Positions 1 to 8,069 of a stretch of DNA of 64,000 nt are shown one piece after another. The translations under genes were made by a program, and so were the position numbers. The stretch is from positions 1-64,000 of the forward strand of contig JAYQVM010000001.1 of the NCBI GenBank assembly GCA_038148435.1. Direction: 5' to 3'. Position 1 is the first letter of the stretch; the number at the start of each line of letters is the position of its first letter. The notes under the pieces were generated by a model. The model worked only from the letters and a program-made list of their open reading frames with translations, had not been told where the DNA came from and ran no database searches. Origin of the DNA: UBA5109 sp038148435 (GTDB lineage: Bacteria > Pseudomonadota > Gammaproteobacteria > Pseudomonadales > Pseudohongiellaceae).

Positions 1-370
1 CAATTTCACGTCGCAGCGCGAGAGTGACGTGGCGACCACTGGCTGTAATAGCAACCAGGTCTGAAATATGATCCAGCGGCTCCTGCGCTTCCGTACGACC
101 AAAGAATTGTATGAATGGTGCACGTCCAGTGGGTATGCCGGGGTTATGCTGGATGTAGTCTTCAGCCATCATACGACGAGCTGCATCCATATCACGGGCA
201 ACTAGTACCATGCGCCAGAAGTCGTATACCAGCCTCTTGTCTGCTGCATCCTGTGGGTTGCTGTCTTCCAGCCATGCAGCCTGCTCATTGGCAGGAATTG
301 CTTCAACTGGAACCTGTGCGAACAGCGCGTTACTAAACAGGGTCAGCAGGATTAGGCTCAAATATTTCAT
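1..370 (-). CDS. SnoaL-like secreted protein (3' end beyond window)
   Basis: The reading frame starts at the ATG at 370 and runs off the window edge without a stop, so about 123 residues are visible. Residues 1-19 form a signal peptide (MKYLSLILLTLFSNALFAQ), so the product is exported. The mature part resembles SnoaL-like / NTF2-fold proteins (COG4922 type): a helix with the segment DFWRMVLVARDMDAARR, then MAEDYIQHNPGIPTGR and a PFIQFF stretch. The fold is a small alpha+beta barrel used by diverse hydrolases and cyclases; no substrate can be deduced. It is transcribed toward the window edge, apart from its neighbour. The 161 bp up to the next gene are AT-rich and show no clear promoter. Confidence 0.7.
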   Translation of the reverse strand, partial: MKYLSLILLTLFSNALFAQVPVEAIPANEQAAWLEDSNPQDAADKRLVYDFWRMVLVARDMDAARRMMAEDYIQHNPGIPTGRAPFIQFFGRTEAQEPLDHISDLVAITASGRHVTLALRREI

Positions 371-531
371 GGTTATTCTCCAAAAGTTACATACATATTT
401 TATAAGCTATAAAGTCGTTAAATTATAGGGATGGCAATTAGCTGCACAGTTTGTGATCAAAAAAGTAACAAGTGTTACATACTTATTCCTTAAATACTGT
501 TTTTTAATTTACCAGCTTCTTTCTGTTTTAA

Positions 532-1425
532 TTAGCGGATAATCGGTGAAATCCCATCACCCAGTCTTTCTTCTTCACTCAGGTTATCAAGCCGCCATTG
601 TCTGACAAAGTCCTTGTATTCAGGGTACATGGTAATGCCGCCACCACGGCCTGCTTCATAGGGAATGCCATAGAGTTCAGCAAAATCTATACCATAGGGA
701 GATTCGCCAAGGTTGTTGTGTGGAACGTCTCCTTCTTCGCGTGGTACTTCAGTAGCGGGACGGCACGGATATGCACCCATGGTAGTCAGTTCGCGGCGAT
801 CAAAACCGTTTGATTTGAAAAATACACCTGTGAGGTACACAGGGTCTTCAATCATATAAATATGGGTCATGGTGTCGCCGTGCGCAGTAAAGCGTTCGGT
901 CATGACAGCCTGGTCACTGAAGGCTAAGCCATTTCGACGCATCCAGCCGGCTTTTAAATGAGTGGTTTTAACCACCAACGTGTCACCTTCCCAATGGCCG
1001 GTAGAGAAGCCCTGCCAAGTATGGGGCGCCATGGCATCAGGGTGTTCGCGTCCATCCATCCAGATGGTACGGCGCTGGGCCTGCCAGCGAATGTGAGTGC
1101 CAATTTTGACTTCTTCTAATGACACAGGATCTAGTTCCTGCCAGATATAAAGATTGCCTACACCTCTGAAGCCATAGGTCGAGGGATGAGGTTTACACTG
1201 ATGTTCTGGTAGGGTCAGCAAAGAGGCCTGCCAAGAGTCTGCACGCATGCGAGCGGCATCATTGACAGGTAAACCGGCGTAATCCCCTGCAAATGGACCT
1301 GGGCCACGTTCTTCTGCATCTTCATGCATGATGGGATTCCAGTGCCCGAAAATCTGTGCCGAAGCCTGAGTGGCAAGAACAGTTACCAAGCTTAAACTGA
1401 AAAGTATTTTAAGAGTAGTGTGCAT
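532..1425 (-). CDS. Secreted protein of unknown function (WxGDTLVV family)
   Basis: A 297-residue protein with a clear signal peptide (cleavage near ASAQ, residues 21-24), so periplasmic or extracellular. I do not recognise a named domain. The core contains an RRTIWMDGREHP segment (about 118-129) and HWEGDTLVV (about 144-152), followed by an ERFT motif. The same order of motifs occurs in the 267-residue protein at 62393-63196, so the two are paralogues. Such proteins are frequent in marine gammaproteobacteria with many secreted hydrolases, but no biochemical role is known to me. It is single-gene, with a 160-bp gap to the SnoaL-like gene and about 370 bp without a clear gene on its 5' side. 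Confidence 0.75.
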   Translation of the reverse strand: MHTTLKILFSLSLVTVLATQASAQIFGHWNPIMHEDAEERGPGPFAGDYAGLPVNDAARMRADSWQASLLTLPEHQCKPHPSTYGFRGVGNLYIWQELDPVSLEEVKIGTHIRWQAQRRTIWMDGREHPDAMAPHTWQGFSTGHWEGDTLVVKTTHLKAGWMRRNGLAFSDQAVMTERFTAHGDTMTHIYMIEDPVYLTGVFFKSNGFDRRELTTMGAYPCRPATEVPREEGDVPHNNLGESPYGIDFAELYGIPYEAGRGGGITMYPEYKDFVRQWRLDNLSEEERLGDGISPIIR

Positions 1426-1561
1426 GACACGTCCTTTTTTCTAATAATTATTTGTAAGTCAAAAAAATATACCATGATTACAGTCTTAAATTAAAAGCTT
1501 TTTAGTGGCTTTTCTAAAGGCTTCCACATTACTTGCAAGATTAGTTAGCAGGGCATGTCAG

Positions 1562-1789
1562 ATGGACAAAAAGCTAATAGGCTGGCTTCGGTATTTCTCT
1601 ATTTTAGTAGTGGTGGTTCTGTCACCTCTCAGCAATGCCAGCTCCATGGCTTAATAGTCCAACCTGCTGGTGATGAAAGTCGGGGGCAATACCTTTTGTG
1701 ATTCCGTTAATGTTGGTCTGCCTCTGACGCTGATCATCTAGCTGTTCTTAAGCTGGCTCTTGTTGCTCTTATTTCATGTGAAAGCAGCA
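1562..1789 (+). pseudogene. Possible remnant of a DASS/SLC13-type anion symporter
   Basis: The 369-bp stretch between two minus-strand genes has no intact gene. One plus-strand frame starts at the ATG at 1562 with MDKKLIGWLRYFSILVVVV, which resembles the N-terminus of SLC13 (divalent anion:Na+) symporters. After two stops it continues in the same frame with a VGLPLTLII segment, another stop, and a hydrophobic stretch SWLLLLLF, resembling a mid-protein SLC13 segment. The pattern fits a decayed gene with a large internal deletion, but short hydrophobic stretches match by chance easily. Confidence is low. Confidence 0.25.
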
Positions 1790-1794
1790 ACAAC

Positions 1795-2121
1795 TCAGTA
1801 CTCAGTAATCTCAAGTTCATCCATCTCTAGAATAACCCGCACAAAATTAAAACCGCTGAGCAGGATTTCCCCCTTGAAGCGATCCTGTCCATTGGTGGAA
1901 AAATCGAATTCATAAATACGGCACAGTTTCAGTTGGTGCTGTAAGCGCTGAAGCTGCATTTTTTTGAAGACCAGGGTTTGATCCAGCAATTGAAGCTTAC
2001 GTACCCGGCAGTATTCCTTGGCCTGCCTGATAGCAAAGGTCTTCTGCTCGGAAACATGCCACCAGTAGGCCAGTAGGAGTATTAAGAGAAAAAAAACCAC
2101 TACATCGGGCAGGCTGTACAT
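1795..2121 (-). CDS. DUF3301 family membrane-anchored protein
   Basis: A 108-residue protein with one N-terminal transmembrane helix (about residues 5-22), then a cytoplasmic, charged region containing AKEYCRVRKLQLLDQT and ending in an acidic beta-rich tail. Length and layout match the DUF3301 family, which has no established function. It begins 5 bp after the stop of lnt and is therefore probably the last gene of the miaB-phoH-ybeY-corC-lnt transcription unit. This suggests an envelope-related role, which is only inference from position. Confidence 0.75.
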   Translation of the reverse strand: MYSLPDVVVFFLLILLLAYWWHVSEQKTFAIRQAKEYCRVRKLQLLDQTLVFKKMQLQRLQHQLKLCRIYEFDFSTNGQDRFKGEILLSGFNFVRVILEMDELEITEY

Positions 2122-2126
2122 ATGTC

Positions 2127-3650
2127 TTATAAGTGATTTTTTCTGCTGCGCACCATTATTACCAGTACTAGCATGCTTAGAAGCACGACAGGCCAGCTTC
2201 CCCAGTATGAAAAAGGGGTTCGACCACTGATTGCTGGAACCCTGGAGCTTAATGTCGCGACTTCAAACTGCGGTGCTTTTGCAAGTACCTGTCCCTGTTC
2301 ATTAATAAATGCAGTCAGGCCATTACTGGTAGCACGTACCATGTAACGACCATTTTCCAGAGCACGCATGGCTGCCATTTGCAGGTGCTGCAAAGGGCCA
2401 ATGGAAGCACCAAACCATGTGTCATTGCTTATGGTTACAAGAAAATCTGCCTGGTAGGCCTGTTGCCGGACGAAGTCGGGATAGACCACTTCATAGCAAA
2501 TATAGGAAGCCAGCGTGAAATCATTAGCCCGAAGCAGAGATTGATCGGCTGGACCGGCAGTTAGTGAAGACATCGGGAGTGCAAATAGTTGTAGAACACT
2601 TTTCATCAGAGCTGACAGCGGCACATATTCCCCAAAGGGTACCAGCTTTTGTTTGTGATAAACGCCACTGCCATTTCCCAGTGCGGTTATGCTGTTATAG
2701 GTATCACCATTTTCTTCACGGTAAAGAATGCCACTGACCAGCGTGCTGTTGCTAGCACGGGCCTGCTGGTCAAAGTAGCCCAGCACTGAACCAGCGCGCT
2801 GGTAGAGTATGGGAATAGCCGTTTCCGGCCAGATAATAATGTCATTTCCCCACAGCTGGGCACTGAGTTCTTCATAAAGGCTGATGCCTTGATTGATATA
2901 GGCAGGATCAAATTTCAAGTTCTGGTCGATATTAGCCTGCACCAATGCAACCTCTGCTGACTTATCCGGACTGACTTGCACCCAGTTGAAACTGTCCAGC
3001 AACCACAGCATCAGCCCCAGTAAACATAAAATGCCGGCATAAACGCCATATCGCAGGGGGCTGTCAAATTTCTGATGGTGCCAGAGCTCAAACATTTCAT
3101 ATAGGAGGCCGGCATAGAACACAACAGCAAAACTGATACCCAGAACCCCAAGTACAGGGGCCAGAGGGTGCAGCCAGCTGGTGGTGTGGGCATAACCGAG
3201 ATAAAGCCAGGGAAATCCGGTGAATAACCAGCTGCGCATCCACTCAAACAATACCCAGAGGGAGGCAAAACTCAGTGCTATTCGCAACGTTCTGAAATAG
3301 GCCTGGTACAAGTAGGCCTGCAAAGCGAATAGCAAGGCCAGTCCCCCAACGAAAAGTCCTGTCAGGAAAGCAGCAAATAATACGGATGTGTTGCCATAGA
3401 CACTGATAGAGACATAAACCCAGGAAGCGCCCAGTCCGAAATATCCCAGGCCATAGCACCAGCCCAGAAGGGCGGCCCGCGCCGGGGCTATATCCCGTAA
3501 TACGCACAGCAATAGGAATATCGACACTAGGCTCAGAGGCCAGATATCGAAGGGGCTCAAAGAGAAGGGAACCAGCGCCCCTGCCAGAAAAGCCAGAAAT
3601 ATAGGATAGACCTTTCCTGACTTATTTCTTGACAGGCTCATCTTCAGCAT
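2127..3650 (-). CDS. lnt: Apolipoprotein N-acyltransferase
   Basis: Lnt transfers an acyl chain from a phospholipid to the N-terminal cysteine of outer-membrane lipoproteins at the inner membrane. The 507-residue protein has about six N-terminal membrane helices, a periplasmic nitrilase-type domain (about 230-470) and a C-terminal helix. The catalytic triad expected for the family is visible: E276 in WPETA, K335 in HKQKLVPFGEY and C385 in SYICYE. The length is normal. The start at 3650 overlaps the end of corC by 29 bp; the ATG at 3641 is an alternative. Lnt downstream of corC is the conserved E. coli order. Confidence 0.95.
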   Translation of the reverse strand: MLKMSLSRNKSGKVYPIFLAFLAGALVPFSLSPFDIWPLSLVSIFLLLCVLRDIAPARAALLGWCYGLGYFGLGASWVYVSISVYGNTSVLFAAFLTGLFVGGLALLFALQAYLYQAYFRTLRIALSFASLWVLFEWMRSWLFTGFPWLYLGYAHTTSWLHPLAPVLGVLGISFAVVFYAGLLYEMFELWHHQKFDSPLRYGVYAGILCLLGLMLWLLDSFNWVQVSPDKSAEVALVQANIDQNLKFDPAYINQGISLYEELSAQLWGNDIIIWPETAIPILYQRAGSVLGYFDQQARASNSTLVSGILYREENGDTYNSITALGNGSGVYHKQKLVPFGEYVPLSALMKSVLQLFALPMSSLTAGPADQSLLRANDFTLASYICYEVVYPDFVRQQAYQADFLVTISNDTWFGASIGPLQHLQMAAMRALENGRYMVRATSNGLTAFINEQGQVLAKAPQFEVATLSSRVPAISGRTPFSYWGSWPVVLLSMLVLVIMVRSRKNHL

Positions 3651-4500
3651 TTTGAGCCAGACTCGAGCTGACCTCTATCAGACGGATCTTGCGCCCATCA
3701 GCATTAAGAATTTTAAAAACATAGGGGCCGATACCGATGCGCTCATTACGACTTGGAATATGTCCAAATTGATTCAGCAGAAGTCCACCGATGGTACCCA
3801 TTTCCTCGCTGGTAAAACTGCTGTGGAAATATTCGTTGAAATCCTCCAGCGGCGTAATAGCTTTGACGGTATAGCGATCGCCATCAATTGTCTTGATATA
3901 ATCTTCCTCATCGATATCATGTTCATCTTCTATCTCGCCGACAATCTGCTCCAGAATGTCTTCAATAGTGACGGCACCAGCAAGTCCACCGTACTCATCG
4001 ACCACGATAGCCATGTGATTGCGGTTTTCTCGAAACTCCTTCAACAACACATTCAGGCGTTTTGATTCAGGGATGTAAGTTGCCTGACGTACGATGTCCT
4101 TGATATTGAAACGGGCTCTATCATTGGCTTCCAGCAGAAGCGGAATCAGGTCTTTGGCTAGTAGTATGCCTATCACGTCATCACTGTTTTCAGCGGTGAC
4201 GGGAAAACGTGAATGGGCAGTTTCCGTAACGATTTGCAGAATCTCTTCTAGAGAAGAGCGGGTGCTGAGCATGGCAATATGCGAGCGAGGAATCATGATT
4301 TCTCGGACCTGCATGTCACCTACCTGTAAGGCGCCCTCGATGATACTCAGCGCCTCAGTATCAATTATTTGTGCCTGTTGTGCGAGGCGTAACTGCGCTA
4401 TCAGACTTTGCTTGTCGCTCAGCTGCTCACCAAAAAATGCTTTGATTTTATCGATCCAGGACTGTTGTCCCGGATCGCTACTAGATTGATCTTCTGCCAT
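3622..4500 (-). CDS. corC: CorC/YbeX-type CBS-pair protein (Mg/Co efflux)
   Basis: A 292-residue cytoplasmic protein with a short acidic N-terminus, a pair of CBS domains (about 70-190, beginning VREIMIPRSHIAML) and a C-terminal CorC_HlyC domain (about 205-285). Residues GGLAGAVTIEDILEQIVGEI are typical of this family. CorC proteins lacking membrane helices are linked to magnesium/cobalt efflux and ribosome-related Mg homeostasis in enterobacteria. It sits between ybeY and lnt with a 29-bp overlap with lnt, as in the enterobacterial ybeZ-ybeY-ybeX-lnt operon. Confidence 0.92.
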   Translation of the reverse strand: MAEDQSSSDPGQQSWIDKIKAFFGEQLSDKQSLIAQLRLAQQAQIIDTEALSIIEGALQVGDMQVREIMIPRSHIAMLSTRSSLEEILQIVTETAHSRFPVTAENSDDVIGILLAKDLIPLLLEANDRARFNIKDIVRQATYIPESKRLNVLLKEFRENRNHMAIVVDEYGGLAGAVTIEDILEQIVGEIEDEHDIDEEDYIKTIDGDRYTVKAITPLEDFNEYFHSSFTSEEMGTIGGLLLNQFGHIPSRNERIGIGPYVFKILNADGRKIRLIEVSSSLAQNAEDEPVKK

Positions 4501-4523
4501 CAGATAGTTTTTTTTCCAGAATG

Positions 4524-4997
4524 TCAGTCGTTTTGTATGTGGTAGGGATCAGCATATCCCAGATTAGCCAAAATAACCCCCTCGAGCTGCTCCATTTCTT
4601 CAGCCTGAGCATCTTGTTGATGATCATAACCGAGTAGGTGAAGCATGCCGTGGACTGTTAGGTGTGCCCAGTGAGCTTGCAAGGGCTTTTTTTGTTGAGC
4701 AGCTTCCCGCTCAAGTACTGGAACACAGATGGCCAGATCGCCCAGCAGGTGTGATCCGGTTTGGGCAGGAATATCCGTATAGGCAAAAGACAGTACATTG
4801 GTGGGGCCCTCTTTGTGACGATAATTTTCATTGAGCTCGGCCGATCCCTCTTCATTGACCAGCCGTATTCCCAATTCATAGTGCTTATCGTCCTGCTTCA
4901 GATACTCTAGCACAGCGTCGCTCCAATGCTCAAAGTCAGTACTTGCCGGTACCGATGATCGACCCGATTCATTATTAAGTTCAATGATCACCCCCAT
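4524..4997 (-). CDS. ybeY: Endoribonuclease YbeY
   Basis: YbeY is a single-strand endoribonuclease needed for 16S rRNA 3' maturation and ribosome quality control. The zinc-binding signature HGMLHLLGYDH is present in the C-terminal half, preceded by NVLSFAY, a family hallmark. I chose the ATG at 4997 (157 residues), which gives the usual family length and starts 7 bp after phoH. An in-frame ATG at 5066 would add 23 basic residues and overlap phoH by about 60 bp, which is less likely. Part of the minus-strand miaB-phoH-ybeY-corC-lnt block. Confidence 0.93.
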   Translation of the reverse strand: MGVIIELNNESGRSSVPASTDFEHWSDAVLEYLKQDDKHYELGIRLVNEEGSAELNENYRHKEGPTNVLSFAYTDIPAQTGSHLLGDLAICVPVLEREAAQQKKPLQAHWAHLTVHGMLHLLGYDHQQDAQAEEMEQLEGVILANLGYADPYHIQND

Positions 4998-5004
4998 GTA
5001 GCTT

Positions 5005-6060
5005 TTACTGCTCAGCCTTGTCATTCTTGGGGAGCGTTGATATCGTTTTCCTGTCATGTGCTTCATAAGCTTCCACCACCCGTTGTACTATGGGGTGGCG
5101 CACTACGTCTTTTGCATTAAAATAGGAAAAACTGACGCCTTTCGTACCTTTGAGAATACTACTGACATGGACTAGACCCGAGCGTTCACCCTTGGGGAGG
5201 TCAATTTGGGTAATATCACCGGTAATGATTGCAGTGGAACCAAAACCGATACGTGTTAGAAACATTTTCATTTGCGAACTGGTGGTATTCTGGCTCTCAT
5301 CCAGCAGGATAAAAGAGTTATTGAGGGTACGTCCGCGCATATAGGCAAGTGGCGCCACTTCAATGATATTGCGCTCAATCAGCTTGGCTACGCGCTCAAA
5401 ACCTAGCATTTCGTATAGCGCGTCATACAGCGGGCGTAAATAGGGGTCGACTTTCTGCGCGAGGTCACCCGGCAGAAAGCCAAGCTTCTCACCGGCTTCC
5501 ACGGCAGGGCGAACAAGCAGAATACGGCTGACGCGGTCATTGACCAGGGCTTCCACAGCGCAAGCGACAGCCAGGTAGGTTTTTCCCGTGCCTGCCGGGC
5601 CTATGCCAAAGTTAATGTCATTGCGCATGATGGCACACACATATTCATTCTGGTGGTGGCTGCGCGGTTTTATGGAACATTTGGGTGTGCGAATCAGCTG
5701 CACAGTCTGTTCCGGGTCATTGCCGGAAGCCCGTTTCGTATCTGCAGTGGCGCTCTCACTCAGATATTCCTGAATAATCAGGTGGACCTGGGAAGGACTC
5801 AGGGCTTCCTTGCTTTCAGTCAGTTTATACAGGGCTTCGAGCACCTGGCAGGCAATGGCAACGGCAGCAGCATCACCAATCAGAGTAAATAAATTACCGC
5901 GATTGCTTATCTTGAGATGTAGCCTTTCTTCAATCTGGTGGATGTGCTCATTAAGACGGCCACTGAGGTTGGCCAGACGCTTCGGATCCTCAGGCTCTAG
6001 GATGAGGCGATATGCTTTTGCTTTATTGTCACTATTCATGAAGAGAGGGCATTGCCTCAT
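5005..6060 (-). CDS. ybeZ: PhoH-like ATPase (YbeZ)
   Basis: A 351-residue cytoplasmic P-loop protein of the PhoH family. It has an N-terminal KH-like region (to about residue 100), Walker A GPAGTGKT near residue 155, and a Walker B-like LLDESQNTT about 80 residues later. YbeZ interacts with YbeY in other bacteria and is thought to be an RNA-linked NTPase or helicase. The start at 6060 is preceded by a weak GAGG; the ATG at 6039 is a credible alternative and would remove seven residues. It lies 75 bp downstream of miaB and 7 bp upstream of ybeY. Confidence 0.92.
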   Translation of the reverse strand: MRQCPLFMNSDNKAKAYRLILEPEDPKRLANLSGRLNEHIHQIEERLHLKISNRGNLFTLIGDAAAVAIACQVLEALYKLTESKEALSPSQVHLIIQEYLSESATADTKRASGNDPEQTVQLIRTPKCSIKPRSHHQNEYVCAIMRNDINFGIGPAGTGKTYLAVACAVEALVNDRVSRILLVRPAVEAGEKLGFLPGDLAQKVDPYLRPLYDALYEMLGFERVAKLIERNIIEVAPLAYMRGRTLNNSFILLDESQNTTSSQMKMFLTRIGFGSTAIITGDITQIDLPKGERSGLVHVSSILKGTKGVSFSYFNAKDVVRHPIVQRVVEAYEAHDRKTISTLPKNDKAEQ

Positions 6061-6135
6061 GTGGCTTTAGATTGTTGGAGTATAGCAAGGGAAACTAGAA
6101 AAAAGGGATTAAATTTCAGTCGTCAAACCCTTTAC

Positions 6136-7458
6136 TCAGAGCAGTTCGCCACGCAGAGAGTTAGGCAGTGCTTCAGTAATTTTTACTTGCATCAGATGAC
6201 CAACCAGGTCCATCTGATCCGTCCTGAAATTCACCACCCGGTTATTTTCCGTGCGGCCCTGCAGTTCTCCGGGGTCTTTTTTTGAAGGTCCAGTGACCAG
6301 TATGTGCTCGCTGCTACCAACCATGGCTTCGGAAATGCTGTTTGCATGCTGCAGTATACGCGCCTGAAGAATTGCAAGTCTCTGTTTTTTAACATTTATA
6401 TCCGTTTCGTCCTTAAGGTCGGCAGCAGGGGTTCCTGGTCGCGCACTGTAGATAAAGCTGAAAGAATGGTCGAAACCAATCTCGGTAATCAGGTTCATGG
6501 TGTCTTCAAAATCTTTTTCGGTTTCGCCTGGAAAACCGACGATAAAGTCTGAACTGATGCTGATATTTGGGCGGATAGCCCGTAATTTTCGGATGATGGA
6601 CTTGTATTCCAGTACCGTATGATTACGTTTCATCAGGGCCAAAATGCGATCAGAGCCACTCTGGACTGGCAAATGCAGATGACTCACCAGCTGAGGCGTG
6701 CTTTCGTAGGCATCAATAAGATTCTGGTTAAATTCTACTGGGTGCGAGGTGGTATAACGAATACGCTCAATCCCTTCAATTGCCGAGATATAGGTGATCA
6801 AGGTGGCCAGGTCAATGATCTGACCTTCGTGACTCAAACCACGGTAGGCATTGACGTTCTGACCCAACAGGTTCAGTTCTCGCACTCCCTGTGAGGCCAG
6901 GTGTAGGGCTTCTGTGAGGATGTCGTCCAGTGGCCGGCTGACTTCTTCTCCCCGGGTGTAGGGTACCACACAAAAGGAGCAGTATTTGCTGCAGCCTTCC
7001 TGAATGGTCAAAAAGGCTTGGCATTCCGTGACAGTAGGTTGAGGTAGGCGATCAAATTTCTCGATTTCCGGAAAAGAAATATCAATGACCGGGTTGCCAT
7101 TCCCCCCAGTTTTTAAGAGGTCTGGCAAACGATGCAAGGTCTGTGGTCCAAAAATTACATCAACATAGGACGCACGTTTGCCAATCAGCTCGCCTTCCTG
7201 GGAAGCAACACAGCCACCAACCGCTATTTTCACCGCCGGGTTGCGCTCTTTCAGATAACGCCAGCGTCCAAGCTGGTGAAACACTTTTTCCTGAGCTTTC
7301 TCGCGTATTGAACAGGTATTGAGCAAAAGCACATCGGCTTCCTCGGCACAACTTGCCAGTACCATCTTGTCAGTTTCCTGCAACAAATCCAACATGCGAG
7401 CACTGTCATATTCATTCATCTGACAGCCATGAGTTTGGATGAAGACCTTTTTTGTCAT
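6136..7458 (-). CDS. miaB: tRNA-2-methylthio-N6-dimethylallyladenosine synthase MiaB
   Basis: A radical-SAM methylthiotransferase that converts i6A37 to ms2i6A37 in tRNAs reading UNN codons. All family parts are visible in 440 residues: an N-terminal UPF0004 domain with the auxiliary-cluster cysteines C12, C49 and C83, the radical-SAM motif C156-x3-C160-x2-C163, and a C-terminal TRAM domain (about 375-440). It is the first gene of the phoH-ybeY-corC-lnt block. A TATAAT-like box lies about 40 bp upstream on the same strand. The window also encodes MiaE, which hydroxylates the MiaB product. Confidence 0.96.
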   Translation of the reverse strand: MTKKVFIQTHGCQMNEYDSARMLDLLQETDKMVLASCAEEADVLLLNTCSIREKAQEKVFHQLGRWRYLKERNPAVKIAVGGCVASQEGELIGKRASYVDVIFGPQTLHRLPDLLKTGGNGNPVIDISFPEIEKFDRLPQPTVTECQAFLTIQEGCSKYCSFCVVPYTRGEEVSRPLDDILTEALHLASQGVRELNLLGQNVNAYRGLSHEGQIIDLATLITYISAIEGIERIRYTTSHPVEFNQNLIDAYESTPQLVSHLHLPVQSGSDRILALMKRNHTVLEYKSIIRKLRAIRPNISISSDFIVGFPGETEKDFEDTMNLITEIGFDHSFSFIYSARPGTPAADLKDETDINVKKQRLAILQARILQHANSISEAMVGSSEHILVTGPSKKDPGELQGRTENNRVVNFRTDQMDLVGHLMQVKITEALPNSLRGELL

Positions 7459-7496
7459 AATCTGTTGTAGAATCGGGTCCGCAAATAAGGGTGCGA

Positions 7497-7502
7497 ATTA
7501 TA
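7497..7502 (-). promoter_or_regulatory. Putative -10 box of the miaB operon
   Basis: On the minus strand these bases read TATAAT, preceded by GGC. They lie about 38 bp upstream of the miaB ATG. No convincing -35 box is seen at the usual spacing. The 117-bp region separates divergent genes, so two outward promoters are expected here. Confidence 0.4.
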
Positions 7503-7548
7503 GCCATTAGCCCTTGAAAAGGCGATGTCTGCCCTTATTTAAATTCTA

Positions 7549-7554
7549 TATAAT
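7549..7554 (+). promoter_or_regulatory. Putative -10 box for the DUF1820 gene
   Basis: A perfect TATAAT lies 9 bp before an ATG at 7564 and 21 bp before the ATG at 7576. A transcript would start near 7561, which leaves almost no leader for the first ATG and favours the second. The -35 region is poor (TGTCTG at 7526-7531, 17-bp spacer). Confidence 0.4.
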
Positions 7555-7575
7555 GACCATTTAATGAGCGCTTGC

Positions 7576-7917
7576 ATGTCCGAATCAACAAAAGTTAAAA
7601 AAATTTTCAAAGTTACCTTTCTTAATAAGGGTGAGATCTATGAGGTTTATGCTGAAGAAGTTTATCAGAGTGAACTGTGGGGTTTTATCGAGATCGAGAA
7701 TTTTGTCTTTGGTGAGCGCTCACAGATGGTTGTAGATCCCTCAGAGGAAAAACTCAAAGCGGAATTTAAAGGCGTTAAGCGTAGCTATATTCCGATGCAG
7801 GCCATCATCAGAATTGACGAAGTCGCAAAGGAAGGCATTGCCAAAATTTCCAGCGGCGAAAAGGTGACCCCTTTTCCAACTTTGGTGACCCCTCCAGGGG
7901 GCAAGCAGTCCCATTAA
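7576..7917 (+). CDS. DUF1820 family protein
   Basis: A 113-residue cytoplasmic protein. It matches the DUF1820 pattern: a KIFKVTFLNKGEIYEVYAEE N-terminus, GFIEIENFVFGERS, VVDPSEEKLKAEFKGVKR and an IPMQAIIRIDEV segment. The function is unknown; the family is widespread and highly conserved in gammaproteobacteria. I prefer the ATG at 7576 because a TATAAT box lies only 9 bp before the alternative ATG at 7564. It is divergent from miaB and about 150 bp before ygiQ. Confidence 0.85.
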   Translation: MSESTKVKKIFKVTFLNKGEIYEVYAEEVYQSELWGFIEIENFVFGERSQMVVDPSEEKLKAEFKGVKRSYIPMQAIIRIDEVAKEGIAKISSGEKVTPFPTLVTPPGGKQSH

Positions 7918-8069
7918 AGCTGCTGCATTTTCCATACCTTTGTTAAGAAAAATTTAGTGCTGGCTCCTAGTTACTGCAAAGGTTTCATCTCTGGATTCCT
8001 CTGCTTGCGAAACATCTTACTCAAGACTGCTCATCGCTTATTGCCCCAATAAACTGATAAAATTCCCAA

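Noticed and set aside
4998..5066. Longer YbeY start
   Set aside because: It would overlap phoH by about 60 bp and add residues not found in the family.
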